A DNA stretch of 26,624 bases, taken from positions 1-26,624 of the forward strand of contig JAEXLC010000201.1 of NCBI GenBank assembly GCA_023445495.1, in the 5' to 3' direction. The notes under the pieces were generated by a model. It did not search any database, had not been told where the DNA came from, and saw only the letters and a program-made list of their open reading frames with translations. Position 1 is the stretch's first letter; each line of letters opens with the position of its first letter. The stretch is from Pseudomonadota bacterium (lineage in GTDB: Bacteria; Pseudomonadota; Alphaproteobacteria; Sphingomonadales; Sphingomonadaceae). The position numbers were made by a program, and so were the translations under genes. Of the stretch, positions 8,433 through 18,254 are shown one piece after another.

Positions 8433-9946
8433 GCGAAGGTGGCAAGTACAGCGTCGCGGTGCTGGAAGCGGGTGGCCGCAACACCAGCATCAAGACCCGC
8501 ATGCCCGGGATGATGCCGTTCCAGCGCCCCGGCGCCAATTGGGCGTTCGAGACCGTGCCGCAGCGCGGGCTCAACGGCCGGCGCGGCTACCAGCCCCGTG
8601 GCCGCGGCCTGGGCGGCTCGAGCGCGATCAACGCGATGCTCTATGTCCGCGGCCATCACCGGGATTATGACGAGTGGCGCGACCTCGGCTGCACCGGCTG
8701 GGGCTGGGACGACATGTTGCCCTGGTTCAAACAGGCTGAGCACAATGTCCGCGGCGCCAGCGACTATCATGGCGACAAGGGCCCGCTCTGGGTCAGCGAC
8801 CAGCTCTGGGCGCATCCGGGCTCGGAGGCGTTCATCGATGCGTGCGGCGAGCTCCAGATCCCGCGCAATGACGATTTCAACGGCGCCGGGCAATCGGGTG
8901 CCGGCCTGTTCCAGGTCACCCAGAAGAATGGCGAGCGCTGGACCGCCGCGCGCGCCTATCTCGATCGCCGCGACAATCTAGAGATCATCACCGATGCGAT
9001 GGTCGAGCGCGTGCTGTTCGAGGAAGGCCGCGTCTGGGGCGTCGCCTATCAGCGCGACGGCCAGGCGCGTGAGATCCGCGCCCGCCACGCCGTTGTGCTT
9101 GCCGCCGGTGCCTTCCAGACGCCGCAGCTGCTGATGCTCTCCGGCATCGGCCCGGGCGAGCATCTGCGCGAGATGGGCCTTTCGGTGCGGATCGATCGCC
9201 CCGCGGTCGGCGGCAATCTCCAGGACCATGTCGATTATGTCGCCGCCTTCGAGACCGAGGGCAGCTTCTTCCTCGGCCGTTCGCTGCCCGGCACGCTCAA
9301 GTCGCTCGGCTCGATCGGCCGCTGGATGGTCAGCCGCAAGGGGCGGATGACCACCCCCTATGCCGAAGCCGGCGCGTTCCTGCGCAGCGATCCGGCGCTG
9401 GAGCGGCCCGATCTCCAGCTCCATTTCCTGATCGCCATCGTCGAGGATCATGGCCGCACCGCGGTGCCCGGGCACGGCTTCAGCTGCCATGCCTGTGTGC
9501 TGCGGCCCGAGAGCCGGGGCACCGTCCGCCTCCAGTCGCTCGATCCGCGTGCGGCGCCGCTGATCGATCCCGATTTCCTCGGCGATCCGCGTGACCTGGA
9601 GCTGCTGAAGAAGGGCACGCGGGCGATGTACCGCGTGCTCGAGGCGCCGCAGCTCGCCCAGTACAAGGGCCGCGACCGCTATCCGATCGACCTGGACGAC
9701 GATGCCGCGCTCGAACGGCTGATCCGCGCCCGTGCCGACACGATCTACCATCCGGTCGGCACCGCCCGCATGGGCTCGGACGAAGGCGCGGTGGTCACCC
9801 CGCGGCTCAAGGTCCGCGGGGTCGAAGGGCTCTACATCGCCGACGCCTCGATCATGCCGCGCCTCGTCGGCGGCAACACCAATGCGCCAAGCATCGTGAT
9901 TGGCGAACGCTGCGCCCGGTTCATCCAGGAAGATCTGGCCAACTAA
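8366..9946 (+). CDS. GMC-family FAD oxidoreductase (choline/alcohol dehydrogenase-like)
   Basis: This flavoenzyme of 526 residues oxidises an alcohol to an aldehyde. The N-terminus has the FAD dinucleotide motif IGGGSGG (residues 9-15). GMC signature 1 follows as GLGGSSAINAMLYVRGH, signature 2 as GAFQTPQLLMLSGIGP. The C-terminus has the catalytic-base region YHPVGTARMG and GGNTNAPSIVIGE. The GTG start at 8366 lies after a GGGGGGATTC ribosome-binding site and places the FAD motif at the N-terminus. Because the start is inside the desaturase gene, the two products are probably made together. A plausible joint role is hydroxylation of a lipid or terpenoid followed by alcohol oxidation. That pathway is inference; the exact substrate (choline, aliphatic or polyethylene-glycol-type alcohol) is open. 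Confidence 0.92.
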   Translation: MEAADIVVIGGGSGGSAVAGRLSEGGKYSVAVLEAGGRNTSIKTRMPGMMPFQRPGANWAFETVPQRGLNGRRGYQPRGRGLGGSSAINAMLYVRGHHRDYDEWRDLGCTGWGWDDMLPWFKQAEHNVRGASDYHGDKGPLWVSDQLWAHPGSEAFIDACGELQIPRNDDFNGAGQSGAGLFQVTQKNGERWTAARAYLDRRDNLEIITDAMVERVLFEEGRVWGVAYQRDGQAREIRARHAVVLAAGAFQTPQLLMLSGIGPGEHLREMGLSVRIDRPAVGGNLQDHVDYVAAFETEGSFFLGRSLPGTLKSLGSIGRWMVSRKGRMTTPYAEAGAFLRSDPALERPDLQLHFLIAIVEDHGRTAVPGHGFSCHACVLRPESRGTVRLQSLDPRAAPLIDPDFLGDPRDLELLKKGTRAMYRVLEAPQLAQYKGRDRYPIDLDDDAALERLIRARADTIYHPVGTARMGSDEGAVVTPRLKVRGVEGLYIADASIMPRLVGGNTNAPSIVIGERCARFIQEDLAN

Positions 9947-9947
9947 C

Positions 9948-9970
9948 TCCCGCTCCCTTTGGGAGCGGGA
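9948..9970 (+). terminator. Hairpin directly after the GMC gene
   Basis: A perfect 10-base stem, TCCCGCTCCC / GGGAGCGGGA, with loop TTT begins one base after the TAA of the oxidoreductase gene. No T-run follows, so termination would be inefficient or factor-assisted. The hairpin is also the left end of a larger repeat region. Confidence 0.5.
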
Positions 9971-10074
9971 AGGGGCCCGCGAGCGTAGCGAGTGGGAAGG
10001 GTGAGGGTAGTATTCCCTCTCGACCCTCACCCTTCCGCCGCTGCGCGGCTCCCACCCTCTCCCAATGGGAGAGG
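9961..10074. repeat. Imperfect inverted repeat region
   Basis: The block GGGAAGGGTGAGGG around 9993-10007 is matched in inverted orientation by CCCTCACCCTTCC around 10024-10036. The flanking arms (GGGAGCGGG...GCGAGCGTAGCGAG and CGCTGCGCGGCTCCCACCCTCTCCC) are imperfectly complementary. A second small hairpin, CCTCTCCC-AAT-GGGAGAGG, closes it at 10056-10074. CCCTCACCCTTCCGCCGCTG-type repeats are, from memory, common between genes in sphingomonads. It fills the space between the GMC gene and the amtB terminator. Confidence 0.55.
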
Positions 10075-10087
10075 AAACTCAGAACAC

Positions 10088-10119
10088 AAAAAAGGGCCGA
10101 TGGTCGAAACCACCGGCCC
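10088..10119 (-). terminator. Intrinsic terminator of glnK-amtB
   Basis: Read on the minus strand, GGGCCGGTGGT-TTCG-ACCATCGGCCC folds into an 11-base-pair stem with one G-T wobble and a UUCG tetraloop, followed by six T residues. This is a textbook rho-independent terminator, about 70 bases after the amtB stop. Confidence 0.88.
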
Positions 10120-10145
10120 AGTCGTCCGCAGGAGGAACCTCGGTT

Positions 10146-10180
10146 GGGCGCCGCGCTAAGGAGAGGTGTGCGCGGCGCCC
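10146..10180 (-). other. Second hairpin in the amtB 3' leader
   Basis: GGGCGCCGCGC (10146-10156) and GCGCGGCGCCC (10170-10180) form a perfect 11-base stem with a 13-base loop. It begins eight bases after the amtB stop and precedes the real terminator. It may protect the mRNA 3' end or be another dispersed repeat. Confidence 0.45.
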
Positions 10181-10187
10181 GAGCTCG

Positions 10188-11606
<1,419 letters not shown>

Positions 11607-11619
11607 CTGGACCCCCATC

Positions 11620-11958
11620 TTACAGCGCCGTCTCGTCGGTCTCGCCCGTGCGGATGCGCACGGCCTGGCCGACATCGAGGACGAAAATCTTGCCATCGCC
11701 GATCGCGCCGGTGCTGGCGGCGGCCTGGATCGCTTCCACGGCGCGGTCGGCCAGATCGGCACCCACCACGACCTCGATCTTGATCTTGGGCACCATGTTG
11801 GTGCTGTATTCCGCGCCGCGATAGATTTCGGTCTGGCCCTTCTGGCGGCCGAAACCCTTCACTTCCGACACGGTCATCCCCGCGACGCCGACACCCGTGA
11901 GCGCCTCGCGGACCTCGTCCAGCTTGAACGGTTTTATGATGGCGATGATGAGCTTCAT
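11620..11958 (-). CDS. glnK: Nitrogen regulatory PII protein GlnK
   Basis: PII proteins sense 2-oxoglutarate, ATP/ADP and, through uridylylation, glutamine, and they block AmtB when nitrogen is plentiful. The 112-residue product has the normal length. MKLIIAIIKPFKLDEVREAL opens it, the T-loop GRQKGQTEIYRGAEYST contains the uridylylation site Tyr51, and the C-terminal signature TGAIGDGKIFV is present. The ATG at 11958 has GAGGGGGCGAC upstream. An in-frame extension to 12051 exists but has no place in the family alignment and would cross the sigma-54 transcription start. Linkage to amtB favours glnK over glnB. Confidence 0.95.
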   Translation of the reverse strand: MKLIIAIIKPFKLDEVREALTGVGVAGMTVSEVKGFGRQKGQTEIYRGAEYSTNMVPKIKIEVVVGADLADRAVEAIQAAASTGAIGDGKIFVLDVGQAVRIRTGETDETAL

Positions 11959-11997
11959 GTCGCCCCCTCGTTGGCGGTTATCCCGAGGGCGTTCGTC

Positions 11998-12013
11998 GCA
12001 AGCAGCGTGCCAA
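11998..12013 (-). promoter_or_regulatory. Sigma-54 promoter of glnK-amtB
   Basis: Read on the minus strand, the sequence is TTGGCACGCTGCTTGC. It matches the sigma-54 (RpoN) consensus TGGCAC-N5-TTGC, with GG at -24 and GC at -12. Transcription would start near 11987, about 29 bases before the glnK ATG. Sigma-54 promoters need an enhancer-binding activator, expected to be NtrC here. Confidence 0.88.
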
Positions 12014-12058
12014 GCGCAAGAATCGCGCGATTCCGCGGGATTCCCGCGCAATCAAATA

Positions 12059-12072
12059 TTACCCATGGGTAA
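12059..12072. promoter_or_regulatory. Palindrome upstream of the sigma-54 promoter
   Basis: TTACCCATGGGTAA is a perfect 14-base palindrome lying 46-59 bases beyond the -24 element. Nearby are AATCGCGCGATT (12021-12032) and TGTGCTGCACA (12135-12145), the last about 125 bases upstream where an activator site would be expected. None is a full match to the enteric NtrC site, so which protein binds is open. Confidence 0.35.
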
Positions 12073-12197
12073 ATTTTTGTGCAGATGCGAAGGTGTGCCC
12101 AAAAAACGGGCAGGATTCGTTACGTACCCGAAGCTGTGCTGCACAATTAATTCGCCCCGCCGCGCCTTTGGCCGGAAAATGCGGTAAGCCACTGCAT

Positions 12198-12953
12198 ATG
12201 ATGCTCGCCATCGCCCTTTCCGCACTTGCGATGACGCTGATCGTCGGCGTGCGCTATCTGCTGGCGAGCGGTGGCTTCGCGCTGGCGACGCGGGTGCGGC
12301 ATCCCGGCCTCTATGCCGGGCTCGACCGGCAGATCCGCCGCGAGATCGGCTGGAGCCTGGCCAGCGCCGCCATCTACGGCGTGCCCGCCGGCGTGGTCGC
12401 CTGGGGCTGGCAGAACCATGGCTGGACGCGGATCTACACCGATGTCCATGCCCTGCCGCTCTGGTATCTTCCGGTCTCGGTGCTGCTCTATCTGCTCGCG
12501 CACGATGCCTGGTTCTACTGGACGCATCGCTGGATGCACCGCCCCGCGCTGTTCCGCCGGATGCACGCCGTCCACCATGCCAGCCGCCCGCCCACCGCCT
12601 GGGCGGCGATGAGCTTCCATCCCTGGGAAGCGGTCACCGGCGCGGTGGTGATCCCGGCGCTGGTCTTCGTCATTCCCATCCATGTCGGCGCGCTCGGCCT
12701 GGTGCTCACGGTCATGACGGTGATGGGCGTCACCAATCACATGGGCTGGGAGATCTGGCCCCGTTTCGTCTGGCAGGGGCCGCTCGGCGGCTGGCTGATC
12801 ACCGCCAGCCACCACCAGCGTCACCACCAACATTATGGGTGTAATTTTGGACTCTATTTCCGCCATTGGGACCGGCTTTGCGGCACCGACAAGGGCCTTG
12901 GGGATTTCGATCGCGGCCATGCTGCTGCTCGGCGCCGCGGCGCCCCTGGCTGA
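12198..12953 (+). CDS. Second sterol desaturase-family enzyme
   Basis: This 251-residue membrane protein belongs to the same superfamily as the enzyme at 7461 but is clearly a different branch. His clusters are HDAWFYWTHRWMH, HAVHHASRPP and HHQRHHQHYGCNFG. Transmembrane segments lie near residues 2-22, 50-68, 85-103 and 150-185. The ATG at 12198 (tandem ATGATG) begins directly at the first helix. Substrate is unknown; lipid, sterol-like or carotenoid hydroxylation are family options. It is divergent from glnK and overlaps the next gene in another frame, suggesting coupled expression with the DUF2141 protein. The C-terminal HAAARRRGAPG is probably a tail shaped by that overlap. Confidence 0.88.
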   Translation: MMLAIALSALAMTLIVGVRYLLASGGFALATRVRHPGLYAGLDRQIRREIGWSLASAAIYGVPAGVVAWGWQNHGWTRIYTDVHALPLWYLPVSVLLYLLAHDAWFYWTHRWMHRPALFRRMHAVHHASRPPTAWAAMSFHPWEAVTGAVVIPALVFVIPIHVGALGLVLTVMTVMGVTNHMGWEIWPRFVWQGPLGGWLITASHHQRHHQHYGCNFGLYFRHWDRLCGTDKGLGDFDRGHAAARRRGAPG

Positions 12954-13326
12954 GACCGGCGGTCCGCTCGAGATCGAGATGACCGGGCTGCGCTCCACCA
13001 AGGGCGTGGTGCGGCTCTGCCTGGTCCAGGATGCCGGCGACTTCCCCGATTGCCGCGACGGCAAGGGCGCGCTCAAGCGCACGCTGCCGGCCGCCAATCC
13101 GCGCATCCGCCTCGAGGGGCTGCCGGCGGGCGACTATGCGATCGCGGTGATCCATGATGCCAATGGCAATTCGAAGCTCGACACGATGCTCGGCATCCCG
13201 CGCGAGGGTTTCGGCTTCTCGCGCAACCCCGCGATCCGCTTCGGTCCGCCGCGCTACAAGGACGCGCGCTTCACCCTCGGCGCTGATGCACAGCGGCAAC
13301 AGGTCCGAATTCGCTATCTGTTATAG
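12835..13326 (+). CDS. DUF2141 exported protein
   Basis: The product is a DUF2141-family protein, a small secreted beta-sandwich family of unknown function. The mature part shows the family pattern: LEIEMTGLRSTKGVVRLCLVQD, AGDFPDC, then GLPAGDYAIAVIHDANGNSKLDTMLGIPREGFGFSRNP and a C-terminal FTLGADAQRQQVRIRYLL. DxNGNxKLD resembles a calcium-binding loop. The signal peptide is ALGISIAAMLLLGAAAPLA. Starting at ATG 12835 gives a long n-region with one Arg and a 119-base overlap with the desaturase gene. A TTG at 12898, with AAGGGCC in front, would give a conventional short signal peptide instead. The true start is uncertain, while the family assignment is firm. Confidence 0.85.
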   Translation: MGVILDSISAIGTGFAAPTRALGISIAAMLLLGAAAPLAETGGPLEIEMTGLRSTKGVVRLCLVQDAGDFPDCRDGKGALKRTLPAANPRIRLEGLPAGDYAIAVIHDANGNSKLDTMLGIPREGFGFSRNPAIRFGPPRYKDARFTLGADAQRQQVRIRYLL

Positions 13327-13383
13327 GAACTTGCGCATCCCGGGCGGCGTTCTCGCGCCTGCAACATAACAGAGGGTGCCCCC

Positions 13384-14262
13384 ATGATCCGACTTTGCGG
13401 TGCGCTTGCCGCCTCGTTCCTCGCCATCGCCCCGGCCTGCGCGCAGGACCAGGCCGCGCCCCAGTCGAGCGGCGCGTCCGCCGAAGTCGCCGAGGCTGCC
13501 AGCGAAGGTGCGGCACGGCTCACGCTCGGCGTCGGCGCTGCCTATTTCCCGGACTATGAGGGCTCCAGCCACAATCGCTGGACGCCGATCCCGGTCGCCA
13601 ACGGCACGGTCGCGGGCATGAGCTTCACTCTGGTCGGCAATCGCGCCCAGCTCGACGTGATCCCGAACGGCACCGGGCTCGGCTGGGACATCCAGCTCGG
13701 CCCCGTCGCGGTCTACAACATGAACCGCTCGAACCGCGATTCCATCCGCGATCCCCGCGTCCGCGCGCTCGGCGAAGTCGATTCGGCGCTCGAGGTCGGC
13801 GGCTATTTCGGCATCGGCCGCACCGGGCTCATCACCAGCGATTTCGACAAGCTCTCGGTCACCGTCTCCTATCGCCGCGACGTCACCCGGGTGCACAAGG
13901 CCGGCATCTGGAACCCGGTGGTCACCTATTCGACGCCGCTCAGCACCAAGGCGATGGTCAGCCTGTCCGCCTCGGCCGAGATCGTCGAGGATCGCTATGC
14001 CCGCACCTATTTCGGCGTCACCCCGGCGCAGAGCATCGCCAGCGGCCTGCCGATCTTCCGGCCCGAGGGCGGGCAGAAGGACATCACCTTTGGCGGCTAT
14101 TTCGCCTATGCGCTCACCGGCAACCTGACCAAGGGCCTGTCGCTGGTCGCCGGCGGCACCTATCGCAAGCTGGTCAATGACTTCGCCGACAGCCCGCTGG
14201 TCAGCATCGCCGGCGACCGCAACCAGTGGACCGGCGCGGCGGGGCTGGCGCTTACCTTCTGA
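13384..14262 (+). CDS. MipA/OmpV-family outer-membrane protein
   Basis: The 292-residue precursor has a Sec signal (MIRLCGALAASFLAIAPACAQ) and a mature part of alternating beta strands ending in a terminal aromatic (GLALTF), as outer-membrane barrels do. RLTLGVGAAYFPDYEGSSHNRWTPIPV near residue 45 is the typical MipA/OmpV opening, and LEVGGYFGI and GGTYRKLVNDFADSPLV fit later strands. E. coli MipA scaffolds murein synthases; whether this homologue does so is unknown. AGAGGG precedes the ATG. It follows the DUF2141 gene by 57 bases and may share its transcript. Confidence 0.88.
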   Translation: MIRLCGALAASFLAIAPACAQDQAAPQSSGASAEVAEAASEGAARLTLGVGAAYFPDYEGSSHNRWTPIPVANGTVAGMSFTLVGNRAQLDVIPNGTGLGWDIQLGPVAVYNMNRSNRDSIRDPRVRALGEVDSALEVGGYFGIGRTGLITSDFDKLSVTVSYRRDVTRVHKAGIWNPVVTYSTPLSTKAMVSLSASAEIVEDRYARTYFGVTPAQSIASGLPIFRPEGGQKDITFGGYFAYALTGNLTKGLSLVAGGTYRKLVNDFADSPLVSIAGDRNQWTGAAGLALTF

Positions 14263-14280
14263 AGCTGCTCCATTGCGGCG

Positions 14281-14829
14281 ATGCCTGCAGACGATCTCTG
14301 GGTCACCGCCCTTTCCACCTGGTCGTCGACGCGCGAGAAGATACTCGAACACCGCTTCATCGCGGACGTGACGGCGGAGCTCTGGGCGCGCGGGATATTC
14401 GATTTCGCCGTGTCGCACAGCGAGGTCGACAATAGCGGCTACGACCTGATCCTCGAGGCGCGGGGCGTGACGCGGCATGTCCAGCTCAAGGCGATGCACC
14501 TGCGCAGCAGTACCGCCGAGTTCCCGGTGCAGGCACGGCTCGAGGAGAAGCCGTCCGCCTGCGTCGTTCTCATGATCCACGATCTCAGGACGCTGGCGAT
14601 CGCCGAATATCGCTGGTTCGGGGCGGCGCCCGGAGCGCCGCTGCCGCCGCTCGGCAACAGCATCGGCAGGCAGAACAAGCCGAACATGCAGGGGATCCGG
14701 ACGGAGCGCCCGGCGATCCGCCGTCTGGCGAAGCGCCGGCTCGAACCGGTCACGGGCGTGCCGATGCTCGTCGACCGCCTGTTCGGCGGCGCTGAACAAA
14801 TGCTTGGAAGCGCGCCGGTTACGCCGTAA
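14281..14829 (+). CDS. PD-(D/E)XK-like nuclease-fold protein
   Basis: A 182-residue protein with a possible PD-(D/E)XK core in residues about 20-100. EVDNSGYDLILEARGVTRHVQLKAM supplies the acidic residue (GYDLIL) and the second half-motif QLK, a Q-x-K variant. An upstream helix with Glu (EHRFIADVTAELWARG) fits the first core helix. The basic C-terminus (RPAIRRLAKRRLEPV) could contact DNA. It resembles DUF4365-type or orphan restriction-endonuclease-like proteins, but no methyltransferase or partner is present. No clear ribosome-binding site precedes the ATG, which lies 18 bases after the MipA stop. Biological role unknown. Confidence 0.65.
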   Translation: MPADDLWVTALSTWSSTREKILEHRFIADVTAELWARGIFDFAVSHSEVDNSGYDLILEARGVTRHVQLKAMHLRSSTAEFPVQARLEEKPSACVVLMIHDLRTLAIAEYRWFGAAPGAPLPPLGNSIGRQNKPNMQGIRTERPAIRRLAKRRLEPVTGVPMLVDRLFGGAEQMLGSAPVTP

Positions 14830-14833
14830 GAGT

Positions 14834-14936
14834 CCCGCCATCCCCGGGGGACCGCTATGTCGCGGTTGAGAGGGAGGCCGCAGCCTCCGACCCGCTGAAC
14901 CTGATCCGGTTGAGACCGGCGTAGGGAGGGAGCGGC
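14834..14936 (+). ncRNA. TPP riboswitch (THI box)
   Basis: The thiamin pyrophosphate aptamer is recognisable from GGTTGAGAGGG (14864-14873 region), the CTGAACCTGATCCGGTTGAG segment at 14894-14913 and the closing ACCGGCGTAGGGAGG. These match the conserved CUGAGA and CCUGAACCUGAUCUGG...GCGUAGGGA blocks. It lies 44 bases before the thiC start and should shut thiC expression off when TPP is bound. Confidence 0.95.
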
Positions 14937-14955
14937 CGCCAGCAGACGTCCGTCC

Positions 14956-14971
14956 TCTCCCCGAATGGAGA
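14956..14971 (+). promoter_or_regulatory. Possible ribosome-site sequestering hairpin
   Basis: TCTCC (14956-14960) can pair with GGAGA (14967-14971), the thiC ribosome-binding site. The competing segment GAGAGG (14869-14874), inside the aptamer, is complementary to CCTCTC (14954-14959) and could free the site when TPP is absent. This suggests translational control; it is inferred from pairing alone. Confidence 0.5.
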
Positions 14972-14979
14972 AGTGACGA

Positions 14980-16839
<1,860 letters not shown>

Positions 16840-16841
16840 TG

Positions 16842-16881
16842 CGAAGCGGGGCGGCCGTGCGCGTCTCGGCCGCCCCCTTCG
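16842..16881. terminator. Hairpin between convergent thiC and VapA-like gene
   Basis: CGAAG-C-GGGGCGGCC (16842-16856) pairs with GGCCGCCCC-CTTCG (16868-16881), giving a 14-base-pair stem with a single bulged base and an 11-base loop. It lies in the 48 bases between the thiC stop and the stop of the convergent gene. No long T-run is present, but the position fits a two-way terminator. Confidence 0.55.
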
Positions 16882-16887
16882 TCCGGC

Positions 16888-17346
16888 TCAGTGCCAGTGG
16901 CCGCTGCCGCCGCCGATCCCGCCCACGGTCGAGATCGATCCGGCCTGGAAGCTGCCCAGCGTGTTGCCGCTGTCGTCCATGAAGATGAAGCTGGTATAGA
17001 CCGGCGTCGCCACCAGCGTGAAGCTGGAGGTCTTCGCGTACAGCGTGTTGATGTCGTCGGTATAGACGTCGCCCTTCAGCGCGCCGCCGCCGGGGAAGGT
17101 CACGCCCCAGGCCGAGCCGTCAAAGGTCTTGCCGCCGTTCAGGATCGTGCACTGGCACTTGGTGTAGACGATCAGCGAGGCGACGCTGCCATTGGCGGGA
17201 TAGGCCGTCGTCGCCGCCGCCTGGGGCGCGCGCTCCAGATGCGCCACGGCATTGTCGATCGCTTCCTGCGGCAGATGGTCCGCAAGCAGTTTCCTGAAGT
17301 CGCTGGCGATCTGGTCGCGGTCGATTTCGGTAACGGTGTCCGTCAT
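16888..17346 (-). CDS. VapA/VapB-like virulence-associated family protein 1
   Basis: The 152-residue product resembles the Vap family first known from Rhodococcus equi, an eight-strand beta-barrel fold; in R. equi, VapA disturbs phagolysosome function. The C-terminal half carries the features I associate with the family: YTDDINTLYAKTSSFTLVATPVYTS, then FMDDSGNTLGSFQAGS and a Gly-rich end, GGIGGGSGHWH. The first 45 or so residues (DQIASDFRKLLADHLPQEAIDNAVAHLER) are predicted helical, with no Sec signal or membrane helix, unlike secreted R. equi Vaps. A CKC pair lies mid-protein (YTKCQC). The ATG at 17346 follows GGGGAGGACTTCAC. It is a tandem paralogue of the gene at 17600-18043. Family call is from memory of motif patterns; function here is unknown. 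Confidence 0.65.
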   Translation of the reverse strand: MTDTVTEIDRDQIASDFRKLLADHLPQEAIDNAVAHLERAPQAAATTAYPANGSVASLIVYTKCQCTILNGGKTFDGSAWGVTFPGGGALKGDVYTDDINTLYAKTSSFTLVATPVYTSFIFMDDSGNTLGSFQAGSISTVGGIGGGSGHWH

Positions 17347-17470
17347 GTGAAGTCCTCCCCACTTGGATCGGTCAAATCGAAGCGAGGATCGCCTCGATGG
17401 TCCAAGGCTGATCTTGTGCCCGACCGCGCACAACCACGGCTTGGGTCGGATCGGAGCATAACCGTTTCGG
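17347..17470 (-). promoter_or_regulatory. Upstream region conserved between the two Vap-like genes
   Basis: Read on the minus strand from 17470, the block CCGAAACGG-N3-TGCTCC is followed by a 13-base stretch with CCCA and GCCG, then AGCCTTGG and TCGAG-N-CGATC. The same elements occur at identical spacing before the second paralogue (from 18172). Such conservation outside coding sequence suggests a shared promoter and leader. I could not assign standard -35/-10 boxes. Confidence 0.6.
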
Positions 17471-17599
17471 CTGCTTCATCGCCGACTCGCCGGAATTGCT
17501 GGCGTTTCGGGCCGGTGGCGTGCCGGCACGCTCCGGAATGGCTCCGGAGCGGACCAGCCTCGCGCCGCGGGCGGCGTGGCGCCGCCCGCGAACCGGCGC

Positions 17600-18043
17600 T
17601 CAGGACCAGCTGCCGGTGCCGCCATAGTTGCCCGAAACCGTCCCGATCGCGTGGCCCTGGAAGCTGCCCAGCGCATTGCCGCTATCGTCGAGGAAGATCA
17701 GGCTGACATAGACCGGGGTTGCGACCAGCATGAAGCTGGTGGACTCGCTGTAAAGCCGCTCGGGATCGTCGGTGTAGATCGATCCGGGCGTGCGGGTGGC
17801 GTGCCCACCGCCCCAGAAATGCCCGAGAAAGGTTGGCCCCCGATCGACCCCGCACTGGAGCTGGCCGGTGATCCCGCCGCTGATGATCAGGGTCGCGTCG
17901 CTGCTGCTGCCGGCGACCAGCGGCCGGCTTTCGAGATGGGCGCGGGCCGATTCCAGCACCTGTTGCGGCACCTTTCCGTCGAACAGCTGCTGGAGATCGG
18001 CGGCCTGCCGGCCGGGCTCGATGGTCTGCGTATCGGTGGTCAT
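17600..18043 (-). CDS. VapA/VapB-like virulence-associated family protein 2
   Basis: A 147-residue paralogue of the upstream-facing neighbour at 16888-17346. Shared blocks are YTDD, SFMLVATPVYVSLIFLDDSGNALGSFQ and a final GGTGSWS, which is closer to the R. equi family ending than that of copy 1. The N-terminal helical part (LQQLFDGKVPQQVLESARAHLESRP) matches copy 1 in the P-Q-x5-A-x-AHLE pattern and again lacks a secretion signal. The ATG at 18043 follows GGGGAGG. A much longer in-frame extension exists, but it crosses the conserved upstream block and has no counterpart in copy 1, so it is rejected. The 253 bases between the two genes hold only the copy 1 upstream region and no other gene. 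Confidence 0.65.
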   Translation of the reverse strand: MTTDTQTIEPGRQAADLQQLFDGKVPQQVLESARAHLESRPLVAGSSSDATLIISGGITGQLQCGVDRGPTFLGHFWGGGHATRTPGSIYTDDPERLYSESTSFMLVATPVYVSLIFLDDSGNALGSFQGHAIGTVSGNYGGTGSWS

Positions 18044-18172
18044 GAGGGCCTCCCCAAAAGTGCGCGCTGCATGGCGCATCGGGCCGGAGATCGACTCGAC
18101 CCGCCAAGGCTCCGCCGCACGGGGCCACTCGGCAATCGCGGCATGGGCCGCTTTGGAGCAGAGCCGTTTCGG
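18044..18172 (-). promoter_or_regulatory. Upstream region of Vap-like gene 2
   Basis: Minus-strand positions from 18172 downward repeat the conserved elements of copy 1 without gaps: CCGAAACGG-N3-TGCTCC, CCCA-N-GCCG, AGCCTTGG-N4-TCGAG-N-CGATC. After that the two leaders diverge until the GGGGAGG ribosome-binding sites. The duplication therefore included the control region. Confidence 0.6.
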
Positions 18173-18245
18173 GGCTAAATCGGGCCAAGCCCCGGAGGTC
18201 CGGGCCTTTTCACCGGGCTCGCGCGGCGCCGCGCCGGAGACATGT

Positions 18246-18254
18246 CCGAAACGG
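18246..18254 (+). promoter_or_regulatory. CCGAAACGG motif before the divergent secreted-protein gene
   Basis: CCGAAACGG, followed by ATGCGCC, occurs on the plus strand 72 bases before the ATG at 18327. It is the same core as in the two Vap-like upstream regions, again oriented toward its own gene. A direct repeat of CGGATGCG follows (18252-18259 and 18273-18280). It may be a shared regulator or sigma-factor site. Confidence 0.4.

Noticed and set aside
12076..12125. TGCCC-AAAAAAC-GGGCA hairpin as a terminator in the glnK upstream region
   Set aside because: Five-base stem without a T-run and no gene ending nearby to need it.
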